NCBI RefSeq assembly: GCF_001029285.1
Contig: NZ_LDZY01000003.1
Location: 62,001-126,000 of the forward strand
DNA: 64,000 nt
Origin: Desulfosporosinus acididurans
GTDB taxonomy: Bacteria; Bacillota; Desulfitobacteriia; Desulfitobacteriales; Desulfitobacteriaceae
Direction of reading: 5' to 3'
Part shown: piece after piece, positions 1-8,567 of the stretch
Layout of the letters: each line of letters opens with the position of its first letter
How positions within the stretch are numbered: the stretch's first letter is position 1
Translations under genes and position numbers: made by a program
The notes under the pieces: model-generated
Database searches by the model: none
Seen by the model: the letters and a program-made list of their open reading frames with translations, nothing else
Told to the model about the DNA's origin: nothing

Positions 1-48
1 CAAAAGCTCCGTTTCTTCTACAAGTTTTAAATTCTGATCCTGATCCAT
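1..48 (-). CDS. N-terminus of an unidentified protein (partial)
   Basis: The minus strand has an ATG at 48 preceded by AAGGAGTGAGACT, a strong ribosome binding site with good spacing. Sixteen codons (MDQDQNLKLVEETELL) then run off the left edge of the window. The peptide is acidic and polar with no signal sequence. Too little is visible to name the protein. It is divergent from the hydrogenase operon and separated from it by the REP-like repeats. Confidence 0.5.
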   Translation of the reverse strand, partial: MDQDQNLKLVEETELL

Positions 49-118
49 AGTCTCACTCCTTACCCCGAGAGAGTATTGATCCAAGCTTATTATAAGCTTC
101 GTAAATACTTCAGGTCAA

Positions 119-300
119 TGTGTCAGGGGGACGGTCCTTTTGACACACTTAACTGCATAAAAGACAGAGAGCCTTCGTAAAAAAACTATTTCAACTTATT
201 TTGCACCACTGACGATTTGAAAGAGTGTTAATAGGACCGTCCCTTTAACACACCTTTAACAAATTAAAGAGTGTTGAAAGGACCGTCCCTTTGACACACC
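119..300. repeat. Three REP-like palindromes
   Basis: Three copies of a roughly 27-nt palindrome lie at 119-147, 225-251 and 271-297. Each has outer arms GTGT(C/T)..(A/G)ACAC around a core GGACSGTCC (GGACGGTCC or GGACCGTCC). The first copy is inverted relative to the other two, and the second and third are in direct orientation about 20 bp apart. They resemble REP elements mobilised by REP-associated Y1 transposases, but no such gene is in the window. They lie between two divergent genes and could fold in either transcript. Confidence 0.7.
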
Positions 301-382
301 TTTACTGCAAATTTTTAATACGTAATTTTTTTATCAATGGGTATGCTAACTTTATGTACTAATAAAAAAAGGAGGTTTCCCG

Positions 383-892
383 ATGTGTGACAACCCTTCC
401 CCATATAATCCTTATCAACAGCTTGACCGCTACATTGACGGCCTTCCTTATAAAAAGGAAAATTTGATCGCCATTCTGCATCATGCCCAGCAGCTTTTTG
501 GCTACTTGCCGGATAAAGTCCAGCGTCATATCGCTGCGAAACTTGATATTCCTTCAGCCAAGGTTTACGGAGTCGTAAGCTTTTACTCTTTTTTTACAAT
601 GAAACCTCGGGGAAAACATGTTGTTAATGTTTGTATGGGAACCGCTTGCTTTGTCCGAGGTGCTGAGAAATTGCAGCAGGAAATTGAAAAACAGCTTGGA
701 ATTAAAACCGGCCAAACGACAGAGGATGGGCATTTTTCCCTTGATTCCTTACGTTGTATCGGGGCCTGCGGCCTTGCCCCTGTTATGATGGTCGATGGTA
801 AAGTTTATGGCCGCCTTATCCATCCGGAAGATATCAAACAGATCTTAGATGAATACCGAGAACCTGCGTTGAAGGAAGGAACATCAACATGA
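383..892 (+). CDS. hydC: [FeFe] hydrogenase subunit HydC (NuoE-like)
   Basis: The 169-residue protein is a 24-kDa NuoE-type thioredoxin-fold subunit. Its four [2Fe-2S] ligands are visible as C84, C89, C125 and C129 (VCMGTAC and RCIGAC). It carries electrons between the flavin subunit HydB and the catalytic subunit HydA in soluble trimeric hydrogenases. The start is set by AAAGGAGG nine bases before the ATG. The stop overlaps the hydB start (ATGA), so the two are translationally coupled. Length and motif spacing are normal for the family. The order hydC-hydB-hydA is typical of NAD-linked, electron-bifurcating trimers. Confidence 0.93.
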   Translation: MCDNPSPYNPYQQLDRYIDGLPYKKENLIAILHHAQQLFGYLPDKVQRHIAAKLDIPSAKVYGVVSFYSFFTMKPRGKHVVNVCMGTACFVRGAEKLQQEIEKQLGIKTGQTTEDGHFSLDSLRCIGACGLAPVMMVDGKVYGRLIHPEDIKQILDEYREPALKEGTST

Positions 893-2772
893 AACTAAAA
901 ACCAGAGACGACCTTAATAACCTAAAAGCTCAACACCAGGTTCTCCTTCAGAATCGACGATCTGCCCAACCAATTTCTGTCTCTGAGGCTCAAGGAAAGC
1001 CGAGACAGGTTATGGTCTGCGGCGGAACAGGCTGTCACGCCTCGAATAGCCCTCAGATTGTCGAGGCACTTAAGGCAGAACTTCAGCGACGCGGCCTTGC
1101 AGAACAAATTAATGTTCTGCAAACGGGCTGTTTTGGCTTCTGCGAAAAGGGCCCCATTCTTGAAGTTCACCCCGATAACGTCCTTTACCTAGAGGTTTCT
1201 CCCAAAGATGTGCCTGAACTTGTTGAAGAACATTTCATTCAGGGAAAACCCCTTGAACGCCTTCTCTATCAAGATCCAAATACCGAAGAACGCATCGCTT
1301 CAGACCTTCCTTTTTATCACAGCCAAATGCGTATTGCCTTGCGCAACTGCAGCTTGATTTCACCTGAGGATATCCTGGAATATATTGCTGTCGACGGTTA
1401 TCAAGCCTTAGCCAAGGTCTTATTTGCCATGACGCCGGAATCAGTCATTGATGTTATAAAGCAAAGCGGTCTGCGCGGCCGCGGCGGCGGAGGATTTCCC
1501 ACCGGTGTAAAGTGGGAGTTGACTCACAACAATGAGGCAAATAATCGTTATATTATTTGCAATGCTGACGAAGGTGATCCGGGAGCTTTCATGGACCGCT
1601 CAATTTTGGAGGGAGATCCTCACAGCGTCTTAGAGGCTATGTTGATAGCCGGACATACCATTGGTGCCTCTCACGGCTTTATCTATATCCGAGCTGAATA
1701 TCCTCTGGCTATTCATCGCTTAGAAATCGCCATTAAACAAGCCAAGCAGTATGGATTGCTCGGCAAAAACATTTTAAGCAGCGATTTTTGTTTTGACATT
1801 GAAATTAAATACGGAGCAGGAGCCTTTGTCTGCGGAGAGGAAACAGCACTAATCCATTCTATCGAAGGAACCCGCGGCGAACCTTCGGTTAAACCGCCCT
1901 TTCCCGCTCAACAAGGACTTTGGGGGAAACCAACTTGCGTCAATAATGTCGAAACCCTGGCCAATATTCCCCCAATTATTTTAAAAGGAGGGGATTGGTT
2001 CGCAGGGATTGGTACAGAAAAAAGCAAAGGAACCAAGGTCTTTGCTCTGGCAGGAAAGGTCAACAATGTAGGACTGGTAGAAGTTCCTATGGGAACGACA
2101 CTGCGGCAAATTATTTTTGACATCGGCGGAGGAATTAAGCACCACAAGACCTTCAAAGCCGCGCAAACAGGCGGCCCCTCAGGAGGATGTATCCCCACAA
2201 AATTCTTGGACACTCCGATTGATTATGAATCCTTAATCGCCATTGGTTCCATGATGGGATCGGGCGGGCTGATTGTTATGGATGAAAGCGATTGCATGGT
2301 CAATATTGCCAAGTTCTATTTAGAATTTACCGTCGACGAATCTTGCGGCCGCTGTACGGCCTGTCGTGTGGGAACGAAACGTCTCCACGAAATTCTTACG
2401 AAGATCACCGAAGGCAAAGGAACCCTTGATGATTTGGATCAGCTTGAGAAATTAGGCAAGACCATTAAAGATTCTTCGCTTTGCGGCCTGGGCCAAAGCG
2501 CTCCTAACCCCATCTTATCCACTATTGAGTATTTTCGGGATGAATACCTTGCTCATATCGTTGACAAAACGTGCCCGGCGGGGGTTTGTAAGAGCTTACT
2601 TCGATACGATATTACCGATAAATGCAAAGGCTGTACTCTTTGTGCCAAAAATTGTCCGGCAGGCTGTATTACAGGCTCGCCCAAAGAACCACACATCATT
2701 GATCAAGAACGCTGCCTAAAATGCGGAGCATGTTTGGAAAAATGCCGCTTTGACGCTATTATTCGCCATTAA
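889..2772 (+). CDS. hydB: [FeFe] hydrogenase flavin subunit HydB (NuoF-like)
   Basis: This 627-residue NuoF-like subunit has four parts. Residues 40-115 are a thioredoxin-like [2Fe-2S] domain (C44, C49, C81, C85). Residues 140-440 are the FMN/NAD domain, with GRGGGGFPTG at 197-206 and NADEGDPG after it. The NuoF [4Fe-4S] site uses C486, C489, C492 and C532. The C-terminus is a two-cluster ferredoxin domain (C579-C589 and C609-C619). The extra N- and C-terminal iron-sulfur domains are the layout of bifurcating HydB, which couples NADH and reduced ferredoxin oxidation to H2 formation or the reverse. The bifurcating role is inferred from domains only. It overlaps hydC by 4 bp, and hydA follows after 23 bp. 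Confidence 0.93.
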   Translation: MKLKTRDDLNNLKAQHQVLLQNRRSAQPISVSEAQGKPRQVMVCGGTGCHASNSPQIVEALKAELQRRGLAEQINVLQTGCFGFCEKGPILEVHPDNVLYLEVSPKDVPELVEEHFIQGKPLERLLYQDPNTEERIASDLPFYHSQMRIALRNCSLISPEDILEYIAVDGYQALAKVLFAMTPESVIDVIKQSGLRGRGGGGFPTGVKWELTHNNEANNRYIICNADEGDPGAFMDRSILEGDPHSVLEAMLIAGHTIGASHGFIYIRAEYPLAIHRLEIAIKQAKQYGLLGKNILSSDFCFDIEIKYGAGAFVCGEETALIHSIEGTRGEPSVKPPFPAQQGLWGKPTCVNNVETLANIPPIILKGGDWFAGIGTEKSKGTKVFALAGKVNNVGLVEVPMGTTLRQIIFDIGGGIKHHKTFKAAQTGGPSGGCIPTKFLDTPIDYESLIAIGSMMGSGGLIVMDESDCMVNIAKFYLEFTVDESCGRCTACRVGTKRLHEILTKITEGKGTLDDLDQLEKLGKTIKDSSLCGLGQSAPNPILSTIEYFRDEYLAHIVDKTCPAGVCKSLLRYDITDKCKGCTLCAKNCPAGCITGSPKEPHIIDQERCLKCGACLEKCRFDAIIRH

Positions 2773-2795
2773 GGACCCCAGAAGGAGGCTTCTCT

Positions 2796-4538
2796 ATGGA
2801 TGTACAATTAACGATTAATGACATACCCCTTACAGTTCCGGAAGGAATGTCTATTCTAGATGCCGCAAGAACCGTTAATATCGATATTCCAACTTTATGT
2901 TATTTGAACTTACATGAGATGAGACTTAATAATCACATCGCTTCTTGTCGTGTCTGCCTGGTCGAGGTTGAAGGCCGCCGTACTTTGGCCCCCGCTTGCT
3001 CGACCCCGGTATCTCATAATATGGTCGTTAAAACAGATACGCCCCGTGCTATCCAGGCCAGACGAACCATGGTGGAGCTTCTGCTCTCCGACCATCCAAA
3101 ATCATGTTTAACCTGTGCCAAGAATTTGGATTGTGACCTCCAGGCTCTCGCCGCCGATCTTGGAGTACGGAATATCACCTACGAAGGCGAAGAAACTAAA
3201 TTTGAAATCGACAAATCAAGTCTGGCTATTATCCGTGATCCCAACAAATGCATTCGCTGCCGGCGCTGTGAAACGATGTGTAACGATGTGCAAACTGTCG
3301 GTGTTTATTCCGCCGTCGGACGTGGTTTTGAGACCGTTGTAAAAACTGCTTTTGATTTACCCCAGCATGAAACCTCATGCACCTTCTGCGGTCAATGCAT
3401 TGCTGTCTGTCCAACTGGAGCGTTAATGGAATTGGATCAAGTCGATAAGGTCTGGAAAGCTCTTAACGATCCGTCACGCTACGTAATTGTGGAAACAGCC
3501 CCAGCAGTAAGAGTTGCACTGGGCGAAGGTTTTGGTCTGGAACCGGGGACCATAGTCACAGGCAAAATGGTGGCAGCTCTACGCCGTCTCGGCTTTGACC
3601 GTGTCTTTGATACGGAGTTTGGAGCAGACGTAACGATTATGGAAGAGGCTACAGAATTCATTCACCGTCTGAAACATGGAGGACGGCTGCCGATCCTGAC
3701 AAGCTGCTGCCCTGCCTGGGTTAAATTCTTTGAGCATCAATTCCCTGATCTCCTGGATATCCCATCGACCTGCAAATCCCCTCACGAAATGTTAGGAGTC
3801 TTAGCCAAAAGCTATTATGCAGATACCTACGGCATCGATCCTCAGAAAATAACCGTTGTATCGGTCATGCCTTGCGTTGCTAAGAAATACGAAGCCGCCC
3901 GGCCGGAACTGGGGCAAGATCCTGTCACACCGGATGTGGACATTGTTATTACCACCCGGGAGTTATGCCGCATGATTCGGGAAGCCGGGATTCACTTTGA
4001 ACGGCTTAACGATGAAGAATTCGACCATCCTTTAGGCGAGTCAACGGGAGCTGCCGTCGTTTTCGGCACGACAGGAGGAGTTATCGAAGCTGCCCTGAGA
4101 ACCGCCTACGAATGGCTGACAGGAAAACCCTTGGAACATGTCGAGTTCGAAAGTCTCCGCGGCATGGACGGCATTAAAGAAGCCGTTATCCCTATCGAAG
4201 GGCGGGAGTTTAAAATAGCAGTAACCCACGGCCTGGGCAATGCGCGCACAATTCTGGAAAAGATACAAACCGGTGAAGCCGAGTATGATGCCATCGAGAT
4301 TATGGCCTGTCCCGGCGGATGCATCGGCGGCGGCGGGCAGCCTTATCATCATGGCAATGTGGAAATTCTTAAAGCTCGGGCCGCCGCCATCTACGAAGAA
4401 GATCGCTCCAAACCCCGCCGTAAATCTCACGAAAACCCTGCCGTCATAGAACTGTACAAAAAGTACATCGGTGAACCATATGGTGAAAGGGCCCATGAAC
4501 TTCTTCATACAAGCTTCACTCAACGTCCTAAGATTTAG
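2796..4538 (+). CDS. hydA: [FeFe] hydrogenase catalytic subunit HydA
   Basis: This 580-residue catalytic subunit has the full M3-type layout. An N-terminal [2Fe-2S] domain uses C35, C51, C54 and C68. A His-Cys3 [4Fe-4S] site uses H100, C104, C107 and C113. A two-cluster ferredoxin domain uses C152-C162 and C195-C205, followed by the H-cluster domain. The three H-cluster motifs are TSCCPAW at 302-308, MPC ending at C360, and MACPGGC with C505 and C509. The small-subunit region is fused at the C-terminus. An AGAAGGAGG site precedes the ATG. The protein makes or consumes H2 in the cytoplasm with HydB and HydC. No maturase genes (hydEFG) are present in the window. Confidence 0.95.
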   Translation: MDVQLTINDIPLTVPEGMSILDAARTVNIDIPTLCYLNLHEMRLNNHIASCRVCLVEVEGRRTLAPACSTPVSHNMVVKTDTPRAIQARRTMVELLLSDHPKSCLTCAKNLDCDLQALAADLGVRNITYEGEETKFEIDKSSLAIIRDPNKCIRCRRCETMCNDVQTVGVYSAVGRGFETVVKTAFDLPQHETSCTFCGQCIAVCPTGALMELDQVDKVWKALNDPSRYVIVETAPAVRVALGEGFGLEPGTIVTGKMVAALRRLGFDRVFDTEFGADVTIMEEATEFIHRLKHGGRLPILTSCCPAWVKFFEHQFPDLLDIPSTCKSPHEMLGVLAKSYYADTYGIDPQKITVVSVMPCVAKKYEAARPELGQDPVTPDVDIVITTRELCRMIREAGIHFERLNDEEFDHPLGESTGAAVVFGTTGGVIEAALRTAYEWLTGKPLEHVEFESLRGMDGIKEAVIPIEGREFKIAVTHGLGNARTILEKIQTGEAEYDAIEIMACPGGCIGGGGQPYHHGNVEILKARAAAIYEEDRSKPRRKSHENPAVIELYKKYIGEPYGERAHELLHTSFTQRPKI

Positions 4539-4990
4539 TCCCCACATTCCTCTCCCTCACTTCTATCGTAGTCCTTTCAAGAGAAGTTTCTGTCCGAAAT
4601 ATCCGCTGCTCATATACCGTCATTAGCTAATAATTATTAGACTCGCAGGCCGTTATTAAGGGCATCACGAATAATGAAAACAAGCTATTGACAGAGTAAA
4701 CAATAATATCAATTAGTTTACTTATGCCAAAGAAGCAGAGTGAGGTCGAAAACCGCGGTAACCCCAAGATTAGCTTATTTGTAGATGGTTATGCTACAAT
4801 AACAGTGAGCCTCCCCTACCAACACTTCGCTAAGCACGTTATCCTTATTTCCCTTATTTCACCACAACAAGAACAAGTTTAGAACTGGTGTTCTACAATA
4901 ATTGGGGAGCGGCGATTCATCTCGCCGCCTAAAAAGGATGAGAGTCTTCTCGCCGCAAAAAGATAAATAATTCTCTATACGGGGGACACG
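4539..4990. other. Intergenic region between hydA and tcdA
   Basis: No convincing gene is seen here. The stretch holds a hairpin at about 4913-4934 (GCGGCGA/TCGCCGC). It also holds a 26-nt string at 4942-4967 that recurs exactly at 34733-34758, upstream of the ECF sigma gene. That string contains CTTCTCGCCGCAAAAAG, loosely like the GCGGCGAAG part of the dispersed element family read on the other strand. No clear hydA terminator was found. Confidence 0.5.
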
Positions 4991-5758
4991 ATGGAACATA
5001 AATTTTCGAGAACTGAACTTTTAATTGGCAGTGAGGGCTTAGAAAAGCTTCGCCTCAGTACGGTCCTCATTTTCGGAATAGGCGGAGTCGGTTCCTATAC
5101 CGTCGAAGCACTGGCGCGCGCCTCAGTTGGTCATTTAATTATGGTTGATTTTGATGAAATCAGCATTTCAAATCTCAACCGTCAAATCCATGCTCTTCAC
5201 TCCACGATTGGTGAAGCGAAGGTAGAAGTTATGCAACGCCGAATCAAAGAGATAAATCCGGAGGCTCACGTTGAAATCTTCAAAGAATTTATTTCAGCAG
5301 AAAATGTTGCCGATTTCCTGCAAAGGAAACCGGACTATGTGGTGGATGCCATCGATACAGTTTCCAGCAAAGTAATTTTAATCAAAGAATGTTTAGCACG
5401 GGAAATACCTTTAATCTCAAGTATGGGGGCTGGCAACAGGCTTACAGCCGAAAATTACCAAGTCAGTGACATTTCCAAGACCAGTGGTGACCCCCTGGCG
5501 AAAACCATGCGCAAATTACTGCGTCAAGAAGGTATCACGCGCGGCGTGAAGGTAGTTTCCAGTTCCGAACTTCCGATCGCCCCTATTTCTTCAGTCTCTC
5601 CGGCTCCTTCGTCCGACAATTCAACGACTATTAATTCCGAAAACGAAGGAACTCTCGCGATGCAAAAGCGTCAAACTCCGGGAAGCATCTCCTTTGTGCC
5701 ATCGGTAGTTGGGTTGCTTATAGCGGGAGAAGTTGTCCGGGATCTATTAAAGGGATAG
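4991..5758 (+). CDS. tcdA: tRNA threonylcarbamoyladenosine dehydratase
   Basis: The 255-residue protein is an E1-like (ThiF/MoeB fold) enzyme. The nucleotide loop GIGGVGS spans 29-35, the acidic DFDE follows at 53-56 and NLNRQ lies at 61-65. VVDAID and SSMGAGNR are further family marks. TcdA uses ATP to cyclise t6A37 of tRNA to ct6A. The length matches the family. The ribosome binding site is a weak GGGGGA. The TAG stop shares its last two bases with the first two of a dispersed element, so that element may have inserted exactly at the stop codon. A distant ThiF-type activity cannot be excluded, but the C-terminal FVPSVVGLLIAGEVV pattern favours TcdA. Confidence 0.88.
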   Translation: MEHKFSRTELLIGSEGLEKLRLSTVLIFGIGGVGSYTVEALARASVGHLIMVDFDEISISNLNRQIHALHSTIGEAKVEVMQRRIKEINPEAHVEIFKEFISAENVADFLQRKPDYVVDAIDTVSSKVILIKECLAREIPLISSMGAGNRLTAENYQVSDISKTSGDPLAKTMRKLLRQEGITRGVKVVSSSELPIAPISSVSPAPSSDNSTTINSENEGTLAMQKRQTPGSISFVPSVVGLLIAGEVVRDLLKG

Positions 5759-5888
5759 TGAACTCGTTCAGCCAAAGCTGAGTATCGGGGCTTCAGATAC
5801 AATAATGCCCAGTGGATATATTTGCCGAGCCGCCTTTCCCAATAGGAATACTTAGCGGCGAAGGAGGACTCTACCCCACCTGAAGTTA
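5757..5888 (+). repeat. Dispersed hairpin element, type I, copy A
   Basis: This is one of about eleven related copies or fragments. It begins AGTGAACTCGTTCAG, the left-end hairpin region. Paired segments follow: CTTCAG (5791-5796) with CTGAAG (5880-5885), an imperfect internal hairpin around 5801-5825, and GCCGC (5829-5833) with GCGGC (5855-5859). The right end seems to be lost next to the Uma2 fossil. No reading frame is present. The hairpin ends suggest a non-autonomous IS200/IS605-type element, and the conserved pairing suggests a structured RNA. The origin is inferred. Confidence 0.7.
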
Positions 5889-5910
5889 TTTTCCAGTAAG
5901 GAGTGATTTT

Positions 5911-6192
5911 ATGCCTTTACCGGAATCAAAGGAGAAATTACCTACGCCGATTACTTAACGTGGCCGGAAGATGAGCGATGGGAAATCATTGACGGGATAC
6001 CCTATAGGCAGGCAGCTCCCTACCTGGCAACACCAAAGTATTTCAAGAGAATTACTCAGACAAATCTCCAATTACTTACTACATAAGCCATACCAAGTAT
6101 TTGCTGCTCCCTTTGACCTCTGTATCCCTGAACTTAATGAAACTGATGAAATCTGTGACGAAAGCAAACTTCGAAAAACAGGATATTTTGGA
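5911..6192 (+). pseudogene. Uma2-family (DUF820) protein remnant
   Basis: Frames must be joined to recover a Uma2-like protein. An ATG at 5911 behind TAAGGAG opens MPLPESKEKLP and stops after 15 codons. A second frame gives TYADYLTWPEDERWEIIDG and then a third gives SRELLRQISNYLLHKP and VFAAPFDLCIPE. These are recognisable Uma2 N-terminal segments, of a family with a restriction-endonuclease-like fold that is common and often decayed in such genomes. The C-terminal catalytic half is missing. After about 6150 another frame (FEKQDILDDKLVKLHKHERLAVAKYI, ending near 6262) looks like the tail of a different protein, so this is a patchwork of fossils. Confidence 0.7.
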
Positions 6193-6263
6193 TGATAAAC
6201 TGGTGAAATTACACAAACATGAAAGACTTGCTGTTGCAAAATACATAAACGCCCTTCATTAAA

Positions 6264-6319
6264 CAAAACCCTGCATAAATAGTGGTGTAAAATCTCCCAC
6301 TTATATGCAGGGTTTTATT
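6264..6319. terminator. Long palindrome, probable bidirectional terminator
   Basis: AAAACCCTGCATA pairs with TATGCAGGGTTTT, and the helix continues inward to GTGG/CCAC around a short loop. It has A-rich and T-rich edges and could stop transcription from either side, including the HD-GYP/DUF5317 transcript on the minus strand. Its length (about 20 pairs) is more than a terminator needs, so it may be a small palindromic insertion. Confidence 0.6.
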
Positions 6320-6427
6320 TATAAAACAGATAGATAATCATTATGAAACGGTCCCTTTTTAGTTTGTTTCTTTAAAGACCTCAAATAGTGCATTAGAGAT
6401 TATTTTAGAAATGAAGAAATAAAAAAA

Positions 6428-6988
6428 TCAAGCAGTTTGCTTTTCTTGCTTATTGGCCGATCTCCTTGTCGTCTTAAAAATCAACGTAAAGCATCCTATA
6501 TCAATAAGACAGTCTCCGATACTAAACACTTGTTTCTGAAGCCCAGGAACAGCCAAATAAAACCGATCGGCCAAAATCTTTAAATGAGTTGCTGCAGTCA
6601 TCAACCCATGCGTACCCTGCCCGGCCAGCAACGCCTTACGGCTGGTTTCCGGCAGAAAAAGGGGATCAACGGGCATAACCCCCCCGTTTAAAGCTATTAC
6701 TAAGGTATTGAGGAAGACCCCTCCAGCAATTAGCCATATTCCCTTTAGGGAACGATTTCGTAACGTAAAGATCAGCAGCAAAAAATATGACCCGGTATCA
6801 AGAAGCGAACAAAGCTGACCAGGAACCAGACCGCTATGTCGAAGGCTCGCCCAATAAACTACGCCCTGCAGCAAGAAAGCCATTGGGACAAACCAAAACT
6901 GCCGCAAGGCTAGCTCACCCAAACGATTTAGTTCTCCTCCGCATAGTAAACTTACAATTAGCGATAAAATCAAGGTTTCAATAAGCAT
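6428..6988 (-). CDS. DUF5317-type membrane protein
   Basis: The 186-residue protein has about five hydrophobic segments (roughly 1-20, 30-50, 68-78, 85-103 and 155-172). It carries the NGGVMPV and FSIGD motifs seen in DUF5317 proteins. The function of the family is not known. The start follows GAGGTAAAGC. The gene lies 28 bp downstream of the HD-GYP gene on the same strand, so the two probably share a transcript ending at the palindrome at 6264-6319. DUF5317 proteins are often found beside HD-GYP genes in clostridia, which hints at membrane signalling. The last part is my inference. Confidence 0.65.
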   Translation of the reverse strand: MLIETLILSLIVSLLCGGELNRLGELALRQFWFVPMAFLLQGVVYWASLRHSGLVPGQLCSLLDTGSYFLLLIFTLRNRSLKGIWLIAGGVFLNTLVIALNGGVMPVDPLFLPETSRKALLAGQGTHGLMTAATHLKILADRFYLAVPGLQKQVFSIGDCLIDIGCFTLIFKTTRRSANKQEKQTA

Positions 6989-7016
6989 GCTTTACCTCAA
7001 CTTCCATCTAATATGC

Positions 7017-8312
7017 TCAGCAGGACGAAGCTATCTGAATCTTCCCGGCATTAATTATCCGAGATACCGATTCCAGTGTGACGACTCTACAAAAAACCTC
7101 AACTAATTTAGGGTCTAATTGTGATCCGGCAACTCTCTTCAGCTCTTCAATGGCTTCCTCATGAGTCTTACCTTTACGGTAACTCCGATCTGACGTAATC
7201 GCATCATAGGTATCGGCTACAGCAATAATCCGAGACTCTAGGGGAATATCTTCTCCTTGAATCCCATCGGGATAGCCTTTGCCGTCATAACGCTCATGAT
7301 GATGACGAACTACTTGTCCGATATCGAACATAAATTTTATGCTTTTGATAATGGTTTCCCCAATAACCGGATGACTGCGAATGGATTCCCATTCCGAATC
7401 CAACAATTTGCCTTCTTTATTCAAGATTATTTCGCTAACCCCTATCTTTCCGACGTCATGCAATACAGCTGCATATTTAAGAAACTCCGTCTTATCTTCG
7501 TTCATTTCAATTTCTTCTGCTATGACGACGGCAAGTTTCCCAACTCTTGCCGAATGCCCGCTAGTATATTTATCCTTGGCCTCAAGAGCCTGGACAAGAG
7601 CTTCTACAGTATTAAGGTAATTTTCGCGCATATCCATATAGAGTTGAAAAGAATGGCGGCAAACTAAGAGAGGAATAAAAAGCAAAAAAAGTCCTAAGGC
7701 TCCATAATTATAAAAAATTAAGGCCATTAAATAGCCCACTGGCACAAGAGCCATGAAGTTTGGCAAAGCCCAACGCATATTACTTATCCATATTGACCAA
7801 GGAGACTTTCTTTGAAGAAAGCCCAGAGCTAAAGTTACTATAGAAATATTAGTAATCATGTAAGCAAAAGCTACCAATATATAACCTACTAAAGAAGAAA
7901 TTTTTGTATGAAAACTTTCTATTCCTGTCAGCTTTAAAACACATACAGCTGCTGCTTGCGATAATAAATATTGAGAACCGTTAAATACACGTTTAAATAG
8001 AGGCGTATCTTTGGACGCATTTCCTAAGGGAAAAAGGCCTCCTACAGCTGCAACAATAAGAGCTCCACAGGAAGGAAAAAGGATCACTGCTGTAAAGAAA
8101 ACTGAATAACTAACTGTAACAAATCCACCTCTTGGAAGAGCAACTGGAAGAGATTCGCTGGCAATTGCTAAGATGCTAAAAATTAGAATGTCAATAAACT
8201 GATTATTATTCCAAACCGAATTTTTTGCGGAAATAATCAATATTAAAACGGCTAATATAGTAACTAAAATAAAAAGGCCTTTAAATCTTTTGGATAATGA
8301 ATGCATCTTCAA
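7017..8312 (-). CDS. Membrane-anchored HD-GYP c-di-GMP phosphodiesterase
   Basis: The 431-residue protein has an N-terminal membrane domain (residues 10-220, about six helices) with a conserved VALPRGGFVTVS loop at 57-68. A C-terminal HD-GYP domain follows. The metal-binding HD is H285-D286, HHHERYDGKGYPDG holds the GYP triad at 346-348, and RIIAVADTYDAITSDRSYR follows. All expected catalytic residues are present, so hydrolysis of cyclic di-GMP is likely. It is a paralogue of the protein at 33345-34625. Its start lies just inside a segment bounded by 32-nt inverted repeats (8329-8557) and 36 bp after a small ORF, so its expression may depend on that segment. Confidence 0.9.
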   Translation of the reverse strand: MKMHSLSKRFKGLFILVTILAVLILIISAKNSVWNNNQFIDILIFSILAIASESLPVALPRGGFVTVSYSVFFTAVILFPSCGALIVAAVGGLFPLGNASKDTPLFKRVFNGSQYLLSQAAAVCVLKLTGIESFHTKISSLVGYILVAFAYMITNISIVTLALGFLQRKSPWSIWISNMRWALPNFMALVPVGYLMALIFYNYGALGLFLLFIPLLVCRHSFQLYMDMRENYLNTVEALVQALEAKDKYTSGHSARVGKLAVVIAEEIEMNEDKTEFLKYAAVLHDVGKIGVSEIILNKEGKLLDSEWESIRSHPVIGETIIKSIKFMFDIGQVVRHHHERYDGKGYPDGIQGEDIPLESRIIAVADTYDAITSDRSYRKGKTHEEAIEELKRVAGSQLDPKLVEVFCRVVTLESVSRIINAGKIQIASSC

Positions 8313-8328
8313 TACCTCTAAAGAATTA

Positions 8329-8557
8329 TTTGGCCGACTCTTTCACAATCAGATTCTGAAGCTAGCGCCGCCGGCAAGAACGAGTGTTACGAGAACAGTA
8401 ATAGCTTTTAATAATTTGCTCATTGCGGTAAACCTCCTTGATTTTTTTCAAAGGTATAGTTTAACCGCTCCGCTCTTTTTCCGTTCCGCTGTTTTTTCCG
8501 CTTCGCTCAAGGGAATCAAACAGAATTCAAAATCTAATTGTTAATAAGTCGGCCAAA
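8329..8557. repeat. 229-bp segment bounded by 32-nt inverted repeats
   Basis: The left arm (8329-8360) and the reverse complement of the right arm (8526-8557) agree at 27 of 32 positions. The outer 11 bases, TTTGGCCGACT, are identical. The roughly 165-bp interior holds a ribosome binding site, a 24-codon ORF facing the HD-GYP gene, and a run of GCGGA-type repeats. No clear target-site duplication was found and there is no reading frame for a transposase. It could be a miniature transposable element or an invertible switch. Confidence 0.7.
8349..8423 (-). CDS. Short hydrophobic peptide upstream of HD-GYP gene
   Basis: An excellent site (AAGGAGGTTTACCGC) precedes an ATG at 8423 that opens 24 codons: MSKLLKAITVLVTLVLAGGA then SFRI. 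It has a basic N-terminus followed by one hydrophobic stretch. The leader resembles those of AgrD-type cyclic-lactone autoinducer precursors, but the Cys-containing core and acidic tail are absent. The stop codon falls inside the left inverted repeat, so the peptide may be truncated by the element or a decoy of it. It lies 36 bp before the HD-GYP start on the same strand. Translation is plausible but function is unknown. Confidence 0.4.
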   Translation of the reverse strand: MSKLLKAITVLVTLVLAGGASFRI

Positions 8558-8567
8558 ATTAGCAAGT

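Noticed and set aside
4041-4547. A 168-codon open frame antisense to the end of hydA
   Set aside because: It lies wholly within hydA on the other strand, has no ribosome binding site and only reflects the codon bias of the real gene.
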